The notes below the pieces were generated by a model. The model had not been told where the DNA came from. It ran no database searches and was given only the letters and a program-made list of their open reading frames with translations. A DNA stretch of 64,000 bases from Maratus speciosus. Taxonomy: Eukaryota > Arthropoda > Arachnida > Araneae > Salticidae. The position numbers and the translations under genes were made by a program. Positions 10,690-23,358 of the stretch are shown piece by piece (position 1 is the first letter of the stretch; each line of letters starts with the position of its first letter). The DNA lies in NCBI GenBank assembly GCA_963932465.1, contig OZ010800.1, positions 96,243,307-96,307,306 on the forward strand, in the 5' to 3' direction.

Positions 10690-13600
10690 ACTAGCAAACC
10701 CCGCGGCTTTGCTCGTGTAATATTTGAAATATGCCAAGTGATATTTATATGCCTAATTTTTATTAATAGAAATTATACTTTTAGGAATAATTCAATAATT
10801 ACTATTTAAAACATAGTTTGACTAAACTTCATTATTACACTGCATTAGGCAGAAATTAGATTTAAATTAATAAAAAGAAATAAAACTGAATAAATGATAA
10901 TTTAGAAAATATTTTGAAACTTTTATGCTCAATTAATACGCTTATTTCTGTATTCATTTGAAGTTTTAAATTTTTTAGAAACCATCTTCTTACGTCTTAA
11001 AATTAACCATCATGTCAAATTCCAAGTCCTACCACCTCTCTCAACATAAAGGGCTATGTTGAAATAGGAACTGTCACCATTAATTTGCCAACATTAATTT
11101 TGAAATCGGTTTATTATTTCCTAATATTCCACAGAAACGTAATTTAGAAAGCTTTTAAAGGCCTTTTTTAGAACGTTTGTTGTTCCTGTGAACCCCAGGT
11201 GGCAGAATCATCTGCACAAAATATAGCCTGTGTAGGATCAGAGACTGTTATCCTTGATTCGCAATTATTACTTTTATAATCAGTTTATATTCCCTGAAAT
11301 TGAATAGAAATCGTAATTTAGGACATTTTTAAAACGCTTTTCGCACCTGCCCTTCTCTTCACCCCTTTTTAGTTCGAATTTATTTTCGACAGTCTTTCAA
11401 GGACATTTATATTTTATAATTAACTACCATGCCATATTTAAAGTTTCTAGCCTCTTTAGTATCACAGAAATCGCAATTTAGAAAGTTCTTTGCTCCTGCA
11501 ACCGTCTGGTGGTAATGGCACAGACATAAAATATAGCTTATGTTTGAGCTGGTACTATCACCAACTATTTGACACCATTATTTTTTTTTAAAAATCAGTT
11601 TGGTATTTGATAAGATTGCATAAACATTGTAATTTAGAACAATTTTAGATCACTTTTCGCAATTCATCCTTTTAAATTTGAAATTTTCTTTCGACTGTTC
11701 GTAGAAAGCAATTGCATCTTGTAAGTAAATACCATGCCATATTTCAAAATGTTAGACCCCTCAGTTTTGCAAAAAACGCAAATTAGAACATGTTTTGCTC
11801 TTGCACCCCCAGATGATAGTGACAGCAACACAAAATATAGCCTATGTTGGAGCAGAGACTGTCACCATCAATTTGCAACCATTACTTTTGAAATAGGTTT
11901 GGTGTTTCCTGAGATTAAGTAAAATTCGCAATTTAGAACATTTTTACAACGTTTTTAGAACGCTTTTCGTGCATTTTCACCCCTTTTAAATTTCCAATTT
12001 TTTCGAAACTATTCTTAAAGATAATTTACATCTATTAAATATGTAACCTTGCCTAATTTCAAGTTGCTAGCCCCTACCGATCACAAAATTTGAAATTTAG
12101 AACGTTTTTTGCTCCTGCAACCACCAGGTGATAGTGACACTGACATGAAATAAAGTCTATGTTAGAGCAGAGGCTGTCAGCATCAATTTGATATTAGTTT
12201 GACACTTCCTGAGATTACTCACAAATTGGCATTTAGAATGTTTTTAGAACGCTTTTTATACGATAGATCATTTATATATAATAAATATATAACATGCAAA
12301 TTTTCATGAATCTAGGTCCTTCCATAATTGAAAAATCGCATTATTAGAACATTTTTAGTTCCTGCATCTCCTCTGGGGTAGTGGAAACAGACATAAAATA
12401 TAGTCTATCTTGGAGCAAGATCTGTCACCATAATTTTACACCGTTATATTTGAAATCGGTTCAGTACTTCCTGAGGTTGTATAGAAATAGCAATTTAGAT
12501 TATTTATTACAACGCTTTTCGCGCATTTTCACACTTTTTAAATTTCGATTTTTTTAGGAAATGTTCTTACAGATCATTGATATCTTATAAGTAACTACCA
12601 TTCCAAATTTCATGATTCTAGGCCCTTCCATAATACAAAACCGCAATTTAGAACATTTTTTTTTCTCCTGCAACCCCAAGGTGGTAGTGATACAAATATA
12701 AAACAGAGCCATGTTAGAGCAAGTTCTGTCACCATCAATTTACAACCATTACTTTTGAAATACATTTGTTACTTACCGAAATTGAGTAGAAATCACTATT
12801 TAGAATGTTTTTTAGAACGCTCTTCATGCATTATCACCCCTTTTAAATTTCGAATTTTTTAAGAACAGTTCTCGGAAATTCTATCTAATAAATAACTAAT
12901 ATTTCAATTTTCATATTTCTAGGCCCTTCAGTAATGCAAAAATTGCCTTTTTAGAACATTTTTTGCTCCTGCACCCCCCTTGGGGTAGTGGTACCAACAT
13001 GAAATATAGCCTATCTTAGAGCAAAGGTTGTCACCATCATTTTGACACCGTTATTTTTTAAATCGGTTTGGTATTTCCTGAGATTGTGTAGAAACCACAA
13101 TTTAAAACGTTTTTTAGAATGCTTTTTGTACATTTTCACCTCTTTTAAATTTCGATTTTTTAAGAACTGTTCTTAGAAATCCTTTATATCTAATAAGTAA
13201 CTAATATTTCAAATTTCATATTTCTACGCCCTTCAGTAACGCAAAAATCGTAATTCAGAATGTTTTTTGCTCCTGCACCCCTTTGGGGTAGTGGCACCGA
13301 AATAAAATATAGCCTATCTTAGAGCAAGGGTTGTCACCATCATTTTGACACCATTATTTTTAAATCGGTTTGGTATTTCCTGAGAAAGTGCAGAATCCAC
13401 CATTTCGAATGTTTTTTAGAACGCTTTTTGTGCATTTTCATCCCTTTAAATTTCGAATTGTTTAGAAAATGTTCTTAGATATCAGTTATATCTAATAAAT
13501 AACTACCATGCCAAATTCCATGCATCTGGGCCCTTCAGTAACACAAAAATTGGAATTTTGAACGTTTTGTTGCTCCTGCACCCCCTTTAGGGGTAGTGGC

Positions 13601-14053
13601 ACCGACATAAAATGTAGCCTATGTTGGAGCAAGGGCTGTCAGAATCATTTTGACACCATTATTTTCGATATTGGTTTGGTACTTCTTGAGATTGCGTAAA
13701 AATAACCATTTAGAACGTTTTTTAGAATGCTTTTTGCGCATTTTTATCCCTTTTTAATTTCAATTTTTTTAAGAAATGTCCTTAGAGATCATTAGTATCT
13801 TATAAGTAACTACCATTCCAAATTTCATGTTTCTAGGCCCTTCAGTAACACAAAAATCGTATTTTTAGAACGTTTTTTGCTTCTGCACCCCCTTTTGGCC
13901 AGTGGCACGGACATAAGATATAGCCTATGTTCTAAGTTGGACTAACACCATCATTTTGATACCATTACTTTTGGAATCGGTTCGGTAGTTCCAGAGCTTA
14001 CTTCCTACAAATAAACAATTTCTACCTCTTTATAATATTAGTATAGATACACC
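10690..14053 (+). repeat. Dispersed element made of ~10 tandem units of ~300 bp
   Basis: After a head ACTAGCAAACCCCGCGGCTT, a unit of about 300 bp repeats with anchors 'ttgctcctgca' near 11180, 11490, 11790, 12110, 12360, 12670, 12965, 13265, 13575 and 13875. Each unit carries in order: 'tagaacgttttttgctcctg', a C-rich patch, 'gtagtggcac', 'aaaatatagcctatgtt', 'ctgtcaccatcattttgac', 'tcggtttggtatttcctgag', 'tagaacgctttttgcgc', and 'taactaccatgccaaatttc'. The last unit runs into 'ctctttataatattagtata' at 14026. TTATTAAAT stands at 10681-10689 and again at 14054-14062, a possible target duplication. No long frame; mechanism of spread unknown to me. Confidence 0.75.
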
Positions 14054-14062
14054 TTATTAAAT

Positions 14063-17000
14063 TAATACATAACAGAAATAACTGTCTTTACTTACTTTGC
14101 TTTATTTCTGTTATTCTGTTTTCATAAGTTTCTGGTCTTGTTTAAATTCGTTATATTTATTTCTAAGTCTTGTGCTTTACTGACATCGATCCTCACGCAA
14201 TCCTGTTCACATCATTCTTAATATGATGTGTGTTTTTCCGTTCGGCACTAGATGGCGTCTCTCTGGTTTAATGCACATCGTCATCATGATGTTTCGTCAC
14301 GATGGCTTCTCATTCGAGAACCATCGGCCGGCTGCTCCTTGTATTGCGTAATAGGTCCATATCTGTTCAGTCGGTAGTAAATATATCCTTACGTTTCCTT
14401 CATTCATTACCTAAATGTTTTGTCTACCTAAATGCTCCGATATATGTGCTTGTGTCATCCACCTAAATGGCTGCCTAAATGTTCCTGCCTAAGTGTTGTC
14501 ATCGATGTAGTTTCTAAGTGTTTTACTTTGCTGTTTTCATTCGTCTTGTGATGTTAACTTATTTTGCGTTATGGGGTTAAATGGAATGTCCTTTTTAAGT
14601 CTATCTTACGTTCGTCATATAATGTTTTGAAGTTTAATTGTGTTGTGACTAATCTATATATTCAAGTTTCTCCTGCCGATACCGCGCGTCACTCGTCAAC
14701 AAAATTAATAGCAATTTATTTCAACTATGTCTTTCCTTCATGATCAAGTAATTCATTAAAACTAGCGGCCATTCATTAAATGCCCTAGTAGTAGACTCAT
14801 TCCAGCTGTTGTCATTCATTGAAGAGGCATAGTATTTCGGAGTCAGGATGTTCCTTGTTATGAAGTGAGAGAAGGCTAATGATGCCTCTGATAAGAAGTG
14901 TTTTTACAACAGATAGTTTTACCGTACTCAAGTTTCATTCAACCATATTCTGTTTTTGATTAAGAACTTATTTTGAGTTAAAGCTTTGCTCTGGATCATT
15001 GCAAACCACAGGAATGATTAATGCTTTTCACAATAGCCATGAAGTCTGTTCTCTTTTATTTCTTATTTGTTTGTGGATTTAAAGTTAATGAATACATTAT
15101 GCAATAGTGAAATAGTATATTTAAGTATTGTGTTTTTATTATATGTTAAAGTTTATTTCTTGTGTTATCTTATTTAAATAAATGTTAATTTGATTTTAAC
15201 TTTACTTGTATTTATTTCACCACTTTACTTTTATTTCGTTAGTTAGTTATTTGCTTTTCAGGATTTCTACTTTACAGCTTTTTCAACCTCTAGGTTTAGG
15301 AACTTACAGTAACGCATCCATTGCTTAACTTAATTTTATCTCTGCTGCATTTTTAAATCTTAACTATTTATAATTTAAGTCTTCACACTATATTCTGGGA
15401 GTTAACTCCTTCACACTATGGAAAACTTTCCCAGAAATTGGTTGTTTCTTTGAAAGAATTCTACCATGTGCCATGATACTTTTGGAGTTCATATGTGAAT
15501 GAATCCTTTCTTTCAAATATGACATCATTTTCCCCATCAAAACCATTCAGTCCTTCGAAGATTAGAGCGTCATTTAAGCAATTCTTTTAAAATTCCTGAG
15601 TTTCATTAAATATTCATTTTAATTAATTGGAAATTATGTAATTTTTAGAAATATTTTATTTTGTGTATGCCAAGAATCTTTAAATAAATAGCATGTCCAG
15701 TCTATTTATTTTTCAGCAGGAATAAACATCAGGAATATGACATCATTACTCAGTTATAGTAAAATATTTTAATTCATGGATGAAAATGCATCTTGTGTTT
15801 TCAGAATGACGTCATTATCTTCATTGGAAACATTTCGTTTTACATATTGCTTACTATGATAGGTTATTCACTGCCATTTTATTTATACAGATTACTTAAT
15901 ATTATTTTTCAGTAAATAATCTGTGTTCTGCTCTTACGTGATTAGTGCATAAATAAACAGAATCATTTTAATATATTTACATTTTATGAAAACCATTGAA
16001 AATTTTTTTTAAATATGATACGAGTTTCAGTGGTGAAATCACGCTTTTGATTGGTGGAATGTAATGTAGCAAATTAATTTTATTACTGCGGTTGTTGCCA
16101 AAAGTCAAGCAACAAATTCAGCCTCATTTAAGCGCTACGTAAGAGAAATATATATATAGTTTTATTTTCTATATATATTCAATATGCTAAATATGAATGA
16201 TAGTTTCTTAGCTTGACATTTTTTAAGGACAGGATTTTCCAATTTTCGGCAGGTATCTCACCATCCTGCACTGAATTTTATCCCCTGGTAATTATATAAT
16301 ATTAGCTCTTTTATAAGGCTGTGTTAATGAAATTAGATTTATTACTATCCAGAGACAATAATTATTTGAAATATATTTCAATTATGTTATCCACTATTTT
16401 GAATAACTTAGTGTACATAAATTATAAAAAATAAAATTGTAGTTAAACTATTGATTAAAACTTAATTTTTATTTATCTATATTTAAGGGAAAAAAAACAC
16501 ACAAAAGAACTAGTATGCTGTGACCATCACAAAACTTTCTTCTATATTATTGCAATATGTTAATTTATATACCATCAATTATAAATTATAGTGCATTTCT
16601 TTCAATCTAACTCAGAGTTAATTCAGCATTGCCCCTGTAGGATATTTAATTTAAATACAAGATTAGACCAACATATATGTTTTAATTAATAACTTCAAAT
16701 ATAAAACTTGGTTCATTTCAACCCAATTGAAACTGGGATACCGCTATAATGTTAATTATAAAATAAATATAATTTTTTTTTTTTTTTTTTTTTTTTGAAA
16801 AACATTATAATTTACAAAAATGTAGAAAATATACTATATTTTTTTTAAATGCACTAAAAAGTAGAAAAGTCTTGAAAAAAAAAATCCTTAAATGCACGGA
16901 GTTTAAATTAAATTCTGGTGAGCTCAATTATGGAAGATTAATGGATTTAAATGGGAATTTTGCCAAATTAGCCAGCTATGGCCAAGTTGGCTTCATATAT

Positions 17001-17102
17001 GGCAACTTTTTGTCACCAAATTTGCCGATATTTTGCCAAGTTGTCCCAAATTTTGCGATATTTCACAAAGTTGGCTAAAATTTGGTGCTATTGTGGTAAC
17101 CC
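14063..17102. other. Intron, unrecognised; some less AT-rich sequence
   Basis: The part at 14190-14420 is richer in G and C and contains 'actagatggcg' and 'cagtcggtagtaaatatatc', which would fit an LTR remnant, but I found no partner. A 'gacatcatt/gacgtcatt' motif recurs near 15520, 15735 and 15805. There is a T run at 16773-16796 and a short cluster of 'gccaagttggc'-like phrases at 16965-17085. No exon recognised. Confidence 0.4.
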
Positions 17103-17110
17103 TGTCATTA

Positions 17111-19646
17111 CAGGGTTGGTAAAAAACCGGGTTTTTTTCAAAAAAACCAAAAAACCCAGTTTTTTTGGTTTAAACCAGGTTTTTTAAAATATATTTTCCT
17201 ATTACATATATGTACATATTTATTGATAAAAAATAAACATTGTTGGATATATAAGTAATATAACTTCATTTAAAAATAATTTAAATAAAATAATTACAAT
17301 CAATTATGTAGAAAATTTAAATTATTTAAAATTTAAACATTTTTAGTAAAAGTTGTCTTATGGTCCATGAATAAAAGTCTTTAGTGAAACATTGAAACAT
17401 TGTGAAACATTGAAACCTTGAAAATCTTAATAAATAATCTTTTGATTACTAGTACTATAAATAAATATATGGTGTAGTTTCATAAATATAATATACTTTC
17501 CCATGGATACTCAAAATAATTTCTTTGAAATATTTGCAATCTGAGATATCTGATTTTTCTGTTAGAACACTACATGAACAATTATCTTTTATTGAAAGTA
17601 AAGCTTTTTATGAGGAATTCCTGGAATGATTTTAATTTAGCAGTAGGGTCTTTACATGTTTCAAGAAATATTGTGTATTGTCATTTGACACTTCTCCTCT
17701 GAAACTGCCATGTTTAAAAAAAAAAAAAAAAAAAGCGACAGTAAAATAAACAGAAATACCTATTTACCACCTTTTTAGACTACTGAAAACATTGATCTTA
17801 AAATGGAAAGTAGATTTATAAAAGTTGCTATCCACTAAAACATTTAAACAGCCATCAGACTTAGTACACAGGATTTTTTTCTAAGCTATTTTATAATACG
17901 TATTTACTTTTAAATATCTAAACTAAAAATTTATTATATATTTTTAGGCATTTTTATGAGACTTTTTTCTGTTATGTATCACGCAAACCTTATCTCAATT
18001 TTTGCGCATTTTTTTTGTCAGATCTAAATAGTGGATTCAATTATGCAATAGACGATTTAAATATATCTTATTGCATATTTTAGTTAAAAGTAAACAGATG
18101 CTTCGCTAGCACCCATTTTTCGGTGTCCTCTTATTCGACTTCATATCTTGAGTTTCTTTTTTATTCTTAAGGCTGTTCTCAAATCCGAAAAGGCAACTTT
18201 ATGACATAAGTTTTAATTTATTTTTGTTCGGAAATGCATGGAACTACCAGATGCTGTTGTTCAGAAACTATGTAATGAAACTGTGTTTTCCGGTTTTTTT
18301 TGTTTTTGTTTTTTCCCCAAATGCAATAGATTTTTCAAAAAATATTGTCAAAGTTGGCATTTTGAACCGAACTTCCATGCGAAAGAAAGATAACTACTCA
18401 AGGAAGGTTAAAAACATCTTTGTCATGTGATCAAAATTTCTTATAACTCAATAGATAATTTATTTATCAAAAATGGAAAACACAGTTCGATTCCAAATAG
18501 CTTCCATCCAGGCCTTCCAATTTTATATCTTTCCATTAAAAAATGAATTTGTAAATGTGCCAAAGCATTTTGCACTTGTTGAGTAGAGCAGTTGAGAACA
18601 GCCTTAAAAGATAATCTCCCCAATCAAGAAAATTTGCTTTTGCAGCTTAACAGAAATCTTAAAAGTCATTTTATGTTATTAATTGTAAATAATCTACGTT
18701 TTCTCAAAGGAAAATATTTTATTCAAAATATTGAATATTTTTAATCTATTTTGTCTTTGCTACATTCACATATTTTAAATTTTATCTTTAGAGCTTTAGA
18801 TATGTTCATCAATACATGCATACAAATAAAATCTAGACTCACTATGTCTCACGGTGACTGCTGGGATTAAAAGTAGAAATTATTTATATTCAATAATTTG
18901 AAACACTTAAATTACAAAAATGAGAAAATATTACATTAGATCTTTTCTAAAAAACCAGTTGGTTAACCAATTGATTTAAACCGTGCCAATCCTGCTGGTA
19001 ACAGAATAAAATCATAATGCAAAACCCCAATCCCAATGTAGGAATGCAAGAAAAACAAAGACTTACTAAACCAATAGCCATGATACAGCAAAGAAAACTC
19101 ACAGCCAATCATTCATTAGCATACAGAACAAAAAAATAACCAATGGAGAGAATTACTTATGATTATGTCATCATTGAGACATAATTTAATCCTTAGTAAA
19201 TCTTAACTAATCAAGCAATCTAAGTAGTAAAAGTGTATTTTTAGCTCAAATCTGCTATTTTGGCTATTTTTAAAAATAAAAGGCTTAAAGATAAAGAAGA
19301 AGAAAAATAACTAACTACTTGTTTTTTTTTCTTCCCAGCTAATTTTAGAAAAATTAGTTAGTCTGCTATGTAGATTTAAAGCTTATAAGAAAAGTTTGAT
19401 TGATTAAAAAGGTTTAGTCACCTTTACAAATTTATTAATTCATCATTTTTCTAAAGCTTTGCTTGTAGCTTCTGCATAGCTTGGATTTTGCATTTTTCAA
19501 TAATGTGTAAAATAAAGGAAAATATTAGGGAAAAAGGGAAAAAAAACACATGAAAAAAACCCAGCATGTTTAAAAAAAAAAAAAAAAAAAAAACATTTGG
19601 TTTAAATCACGGTTTAAACCAGCGTGGTTTAAACCAAACAACCCAG
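17111..19646. mobile_element. hAT-like non-autonomous element
   Basis: TGTCATTA is found immediately outside both ends (17103-17110 and 19647-19654), a perfect 8-bp target duplication as made by hAT transposases. Ends are CAGGGTTGGTAAAAAACC on the left and, reverse-complemented, CTGGGTTGTTTGGTTTAAAC on the right. Subterminal GGTTTAAACC-type motifs flank both sides. A second end-like block, 'gatttaaaccgtgccaatcc' at 18978-18998, suggests a nested relative. Near 18355 there is a diverged match to the 'gtcaaagtgggcattttgaac' module found three times at 33.5-34.8 kb. No transposase seen. Confidence 0.65.
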
Positions 19647-20019
19647 TGTCATTAGTACTTTTTAATAAATACTCATTGTTGAAGCTGATGCTGATGCTGA
19701 TTTCTCCATAGGAAATCAAACATAGCCATTAAGTAAATTTGCCCCCTGTTGTCTCCCTTAGGGATTGGATTAAAAAAAATAAATGTCCAATTCCTGTATT
19801 GCCCTCAGAAATACATATACAGTCGGCTCTCGTTAATTCGAAATCAGATAAATTGAATCTTTGCTTGATTCGAACTAAACATGAAGTCCCAAAATTTTCA
19901 ATGGCAGAATAACGTTAAAAATTTTTATTTATTCAAACTCCTTGAAATAATTTTCTTTCTTTCATTTTTACAACACATTTTCATTTACGTCAACACTTTT
20001 TTAACATATTATTGCATTA

Positions 20020-20506
20020 CAGTACAGAACCATTTATCCGGAATGGTTGGGGTCAGAGGTATTCCGGATAACTGGTTTTTCTGGTTAACTGGTTGGGCAT
20101 TAAAGCATCATCCATTTGATAATTTTTGTGGAATGTATGTGGTTGTGGCATTATTTCTGATTGTAAATTATTAGATAACTTGGATTAAAAATCAGATGCA
20201 AGAAAGATCAAAAGTTAATCAATGTTTGAAAGAAGGTAATTTATGGGAATCCCTCAGGAACAAAAATTCTTCTGTTTCTTTTGCATAAAAATTAAAACAT
20301 CTAAAATGTACAACTAAATATGTTTCCATTTCAAATACTAGATGTTGTCATCAAATTATACAATTGTTTCAAGCAATGCATATGTCAAACTGGCAGTATA
20401 TGACACTTTTTTCTGCAAAGATTTTCTGAAATCAGTCTATTAGAAATAGCATTCCGGATAACTGGTTTTCCGGTTAACTGGTTTCTGGATAAATGGTTCT
20501 ATACTG
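20020..20506. mobile_element. 487-bp TA-target MITE inside the Tigger
   Basis: TA at 20018-20019 and 20507-20508 flanks inverted ends CAGTACAGAACCATTTATCC and, from the right, CAGTATAGAACCATTTATCC. A second inner pair of the motif ATTCCGGATAACTGGTTTT occurs near both ends. No coding capacity. It sits in the 5' non-coding part of the Tigger, upstream of the transposase. The terminal CAGT and TA target suggest mobilisation by a pogo/Tc1-type transposase. Confidence 0.85.
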
Positions 20507-21164
20507 TATTCAAAATTATTGCAAATTAATTTTAATAAATATGTTGTATTTTGATATCTCATGTGTTTAAACTACAATTAGAACCTTTATTTACTTCATA
20601 ATTTTCAAAATCAAAGGGGTCTTAGAATTTCTTAACGCACTGTATATCTCATATTCTGTCATTTTTGACAAGCTATCTTCCTAGTATACATATAATCCCA
20701 TGCAATTCATATCCGCTTTCTTAGTGCCCCGTCTGTCCATCAATGACACCTTCACCCCTTCTTTCATTGTGCTTGTTCCTAATCCCTTCTCTAGCATTTG
20801 ACACAGTGATATTCTGAGAAATCTACAGGGTGGACATCTATTAAAGATAGGGGAAACCTGTTTTATCACTACACTCTATCTGCAGTGTAGGGATTGAATT
20901 TTTCAGTCAGTGGTTTTATTACTGTTAAAGTGTTTTGGAAGTTATAAATCTTTAACTCTAGAAGCTAAAGTGGAAATTATTAAAAAGGTAGTACATGGCC
21001 GATCTAAGACAGAAATTGCTGCAGAATATGGAATAAAAAAGAAAACACACTGTACTTACTTGAAAAATAAAGAATTCATTCTGATATCAGGGGAAAAGAA
21101 AATATTTGCTAAAGGACGAAAACGTATGAGAACAGTAGCTCATGAGGATTTAGAGGAAGCTTTA

Positions 21165-21297
21165 GGCTAATGTCAGATGAACGTCCATTTGCACGCTTTT
21201 TTTCTCTCTTACAGCCTTTTACACCTTCGGTAGCATATGTTTCTTTGCTGTAAGGAAGAAAAAAAGCATGCAAATAGACGTTCGTCTGACATTAGCC
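21165..21297. mobile_element. 133-bp palindromic MITE, TTA target
   Basis: A near-perfect inverted repeat (left arm GGCTAATGTCAGATGAACG, right arm its complement with few changes) flanked by TTA at 21162-21164 and 21298-21300. Skipping the element plus one TTA lets the transposase reading frame run straight on through EEAL into LLW, which confirms both borders. A 3-bp TTA target and GG-start ends fit PIF/Harbinger-type MITEs; the family is inference. Confidence 0.85.
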
Positions 21298-22270
21298 TTA
21301 CTGTTATGGGCAAAGGATGCATTGGCAAGAAATGTACCTTTGAATGGATCTATATTGGCAACTAAAGCGAAAGAACTTGCACTATTCATGGAGATTAAAA
21401 ATTTCAATTACAGCGAAGGATGTCTGACATGTTTTAAGCACCAAAATAACACTGTACAAAAAACTGTGTGTGGTGAAAATGGTGCTGTAGACCTCGCTGC
21501 TTGTAATGAATTCTGTGAAAACTACCCGAACTCGTTTCTACTTATGCAATGAAAGACATGTTTAATGCCAATGAAACAGGGTTGTTTAATAAACTTCTTC
21601 CTAAGAAGACTAGCATTTAAAGGTGAAACGTGCACAAATGACAAACTTAGAAAAGACAGGATAACTGTGATGGTAGGTGTCAATATGGATGGAAGTGAGA
21701 AATTAAAATTGTTAGTTATTGGTAAATCAACTAAGCCACATTGCTTCAAAGGAGTTAAAATGATGCCTGTTGATTATGTTGATTATGTGGCAAAAGCCTG
21801 GGTGATGCATGAAATCTGCATCAGTTGGTTAAAAGAATTGGATAAATAATTTTCTCGTCAAAACAGAAAAATTCTATTGCTGCTAGATAATGTGCAGAGT
21901 CATTGTAAACTATCAACACTGAGCTCTATAAAGATTGAATATTTACCTCCTAATACTACAGCACAACTGCAACCGATGGACCAAGGTAAAATCCAAAATT
22001 TAAAAACTCATTATCGTAAAAGGGTTCTAGGCAAATTTCATTTTCAATTGATCTTAAAGAAAGCTATGACAAAATATTACTCATGGCTATTAACAATTTA
22101 TATGCAGCATGGGATGCCATACAACCTGAAAATATAGAAAAATGCTTTCAACATGCTGGATTTATCCATCCATCTAAAAAGAGTGGTTGTAATGCAAATG
22201 ACGAAAACAACAAATCTTTCGAAGAAATAGAATTTCCAAACTTTTCTGAAAAGTTCCAGTGTGATATTAA

Positions 22271-22684
22271 GGCCCTACTTCAGTCACGCGAAAAGACCCG
22301 TTCGCTAATGCTATTCCTATGGAAGAAATTTATAAAGATATCTCGGCCGTATTTCAATATTTTTAAATGATTTCTTTTGCATTGAATAGTTGAGATCGAT
22401 CTGTATGCAGGCCGTTGTTCACTTTTTCGATTTTGATTGTAGATATTTTTTATGAGGATGCTTTTACTTTCAAAACCGGTTCCGAAAATGAAAGTGTCCT
22501 CATAAGAAATACCTGCAATCAAAATCGAAAAAGTAAAAAACGGCCTGCATACAGATCGATCTCAACTCTTCAATGCAAAAGAAATCATTTAAAAATATTG
22601 AAATGCGACCGAGATATCTTTATAAATTTCTTCCATAGGATTAACATTAGTGAACGGGTCTTTCCATTTGACTGAAGTAGCCTC
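22271..22684. mobile_element. 414-bp foldback MITE, TTAA target
   Basis: Two arms of about 205 bp mirror each other around AACCGGTT at 22474-22481; outer ends share CTACTTCAGTCA. TTAA stands at 22267-22270 and 22685-22688. Reading past the element and one TTAA copy keeps the Tigger transposase in frame (CDIK into FAAEA), so it inserted into coding sequence and the borders are secure. TTAA is the target of piggyBac-type transposases, though the ends do not begin with CC. Overlapping open frames on both strands here are products of the palindrome. Confidence 0.85.
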
Positions 22685-23358
22685 TTAAGTTTGCAGCTGA
22701 AGCAGTTTAAGTAGCAGCTGACAATAGATTCGAAATATCTGGACCCTTCACTGCAGAAGAAATTGTTGAAATAATTCATGAAAAATGCAATGAGGAGATG
22801 GAATCAGATACTGGCGAATCTGCTACTATGTCCCAAGTACTTTCTTACCCACAGAAAAGTCAATTGCACAATCAATTGAGTGTTTACATACATTTATCCT
22901 GATGCAGCCATCAGCGGACAAAGAACTTAACAGTTTGACACAAATAGAAAAACTGGCTAAAAAGTCAAAAATGAATAGGATTAAGCAAACAATTGATAAT
23001 TTTTTTTATAATGATGATAAATAAGGGTAAATAATTTCTTAAATATTCATCTAATTTCAGGTAAGAAAATTATAGTAAAATTAATAAAAATTTTTAAATG
23101 CATCTGTTTTATAGTACTGTAATTAATTTTTATGTTTCATTTATATTATTTTAATATTATTTAGTTTATGTATTTATATCTTTTAATTTAATATTAAGTC
23201 ATATTCTAACCATAACAGCCGAAAAAAGTTTAAAAATACTATAGGACATTAATTCCTTCGTAATAGTACCCGTTTAAACATGTTTTCCTCTCATACTTTC
23301 CATAATTCGAACATTTCTTGTGGTCCTGACGAGTTCAAATCAATGAGAGCCGACTGTA

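Larger units (their letters stand above)
20910..23024 (+). pseudogene. Tigger/pogo-family transposase, broken
   Basis: Pieces in several frames give the order of a Tigger/Jerky-type transposase: an N-terminal CENP-B-type helix-turn-helix (SLTLEAKVEIIKKVVHGRSK, near 20955), a second DNA-binding domain (LLLWAKDALARNVPLNGS, near 21300), then a DDE/D nuclease core. Core motifs seen are ANETGLF (near 21575), LLLDNVQSH (near 21880) and PMDQG (near 21975). The first catalytic aspartate, normally DETG, is asparagine here. A lysine-rich tail ends at the stop at 23022-23024. The frame is broken by a 133-bp insertion at 21165, a 414-bp insertion at 22271 and point frameshifts (around 21555-21620 and 21850). 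The protein would cut and paste its own element; this copy cannot. Confidence 0.9.
19820..23356 (+). mobile_element. Tigger/pogo-type DNA transposon (degraded, with three insertions)
   Basis: Flanked by TA (19818-19819 and 23357-23358), the pogo/Tc1 superfamily target. Ends are CAGTCGGCTCTCGTTAATTC on the left and, reverse-complemented, CAGTCGGCTCTCATTGATTT on the right. Between them is a degraded CENP-B-like transposase (20910-23024). The 3.5 kb includes a 487-bp MITE, a 133-bp MITE and a 414-bp foldback; without these the element is about 2.5 kb, normal for a Tigger. It lies in the intron between the two EGF-like exons. Confidence 0.9.

Noticed and set aside
10690..14053. CRISPR-like array
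   Set aside because: Units are ~300 bp, diverged, without short identical repeats and unique spacers, and the genome is eukaryotic.
14190..14420. Solo LTR
   Set aside because: Composition and some phrases are suggestive, but I found neither a partner nor a target duplication.
22280..22675. Mirror-image frames on both strands with the same peptide
   Set aside because: They come from the two arms of the TTAA foldback; part of the peptide is just left-over reading of the Tigger frame into the arm.
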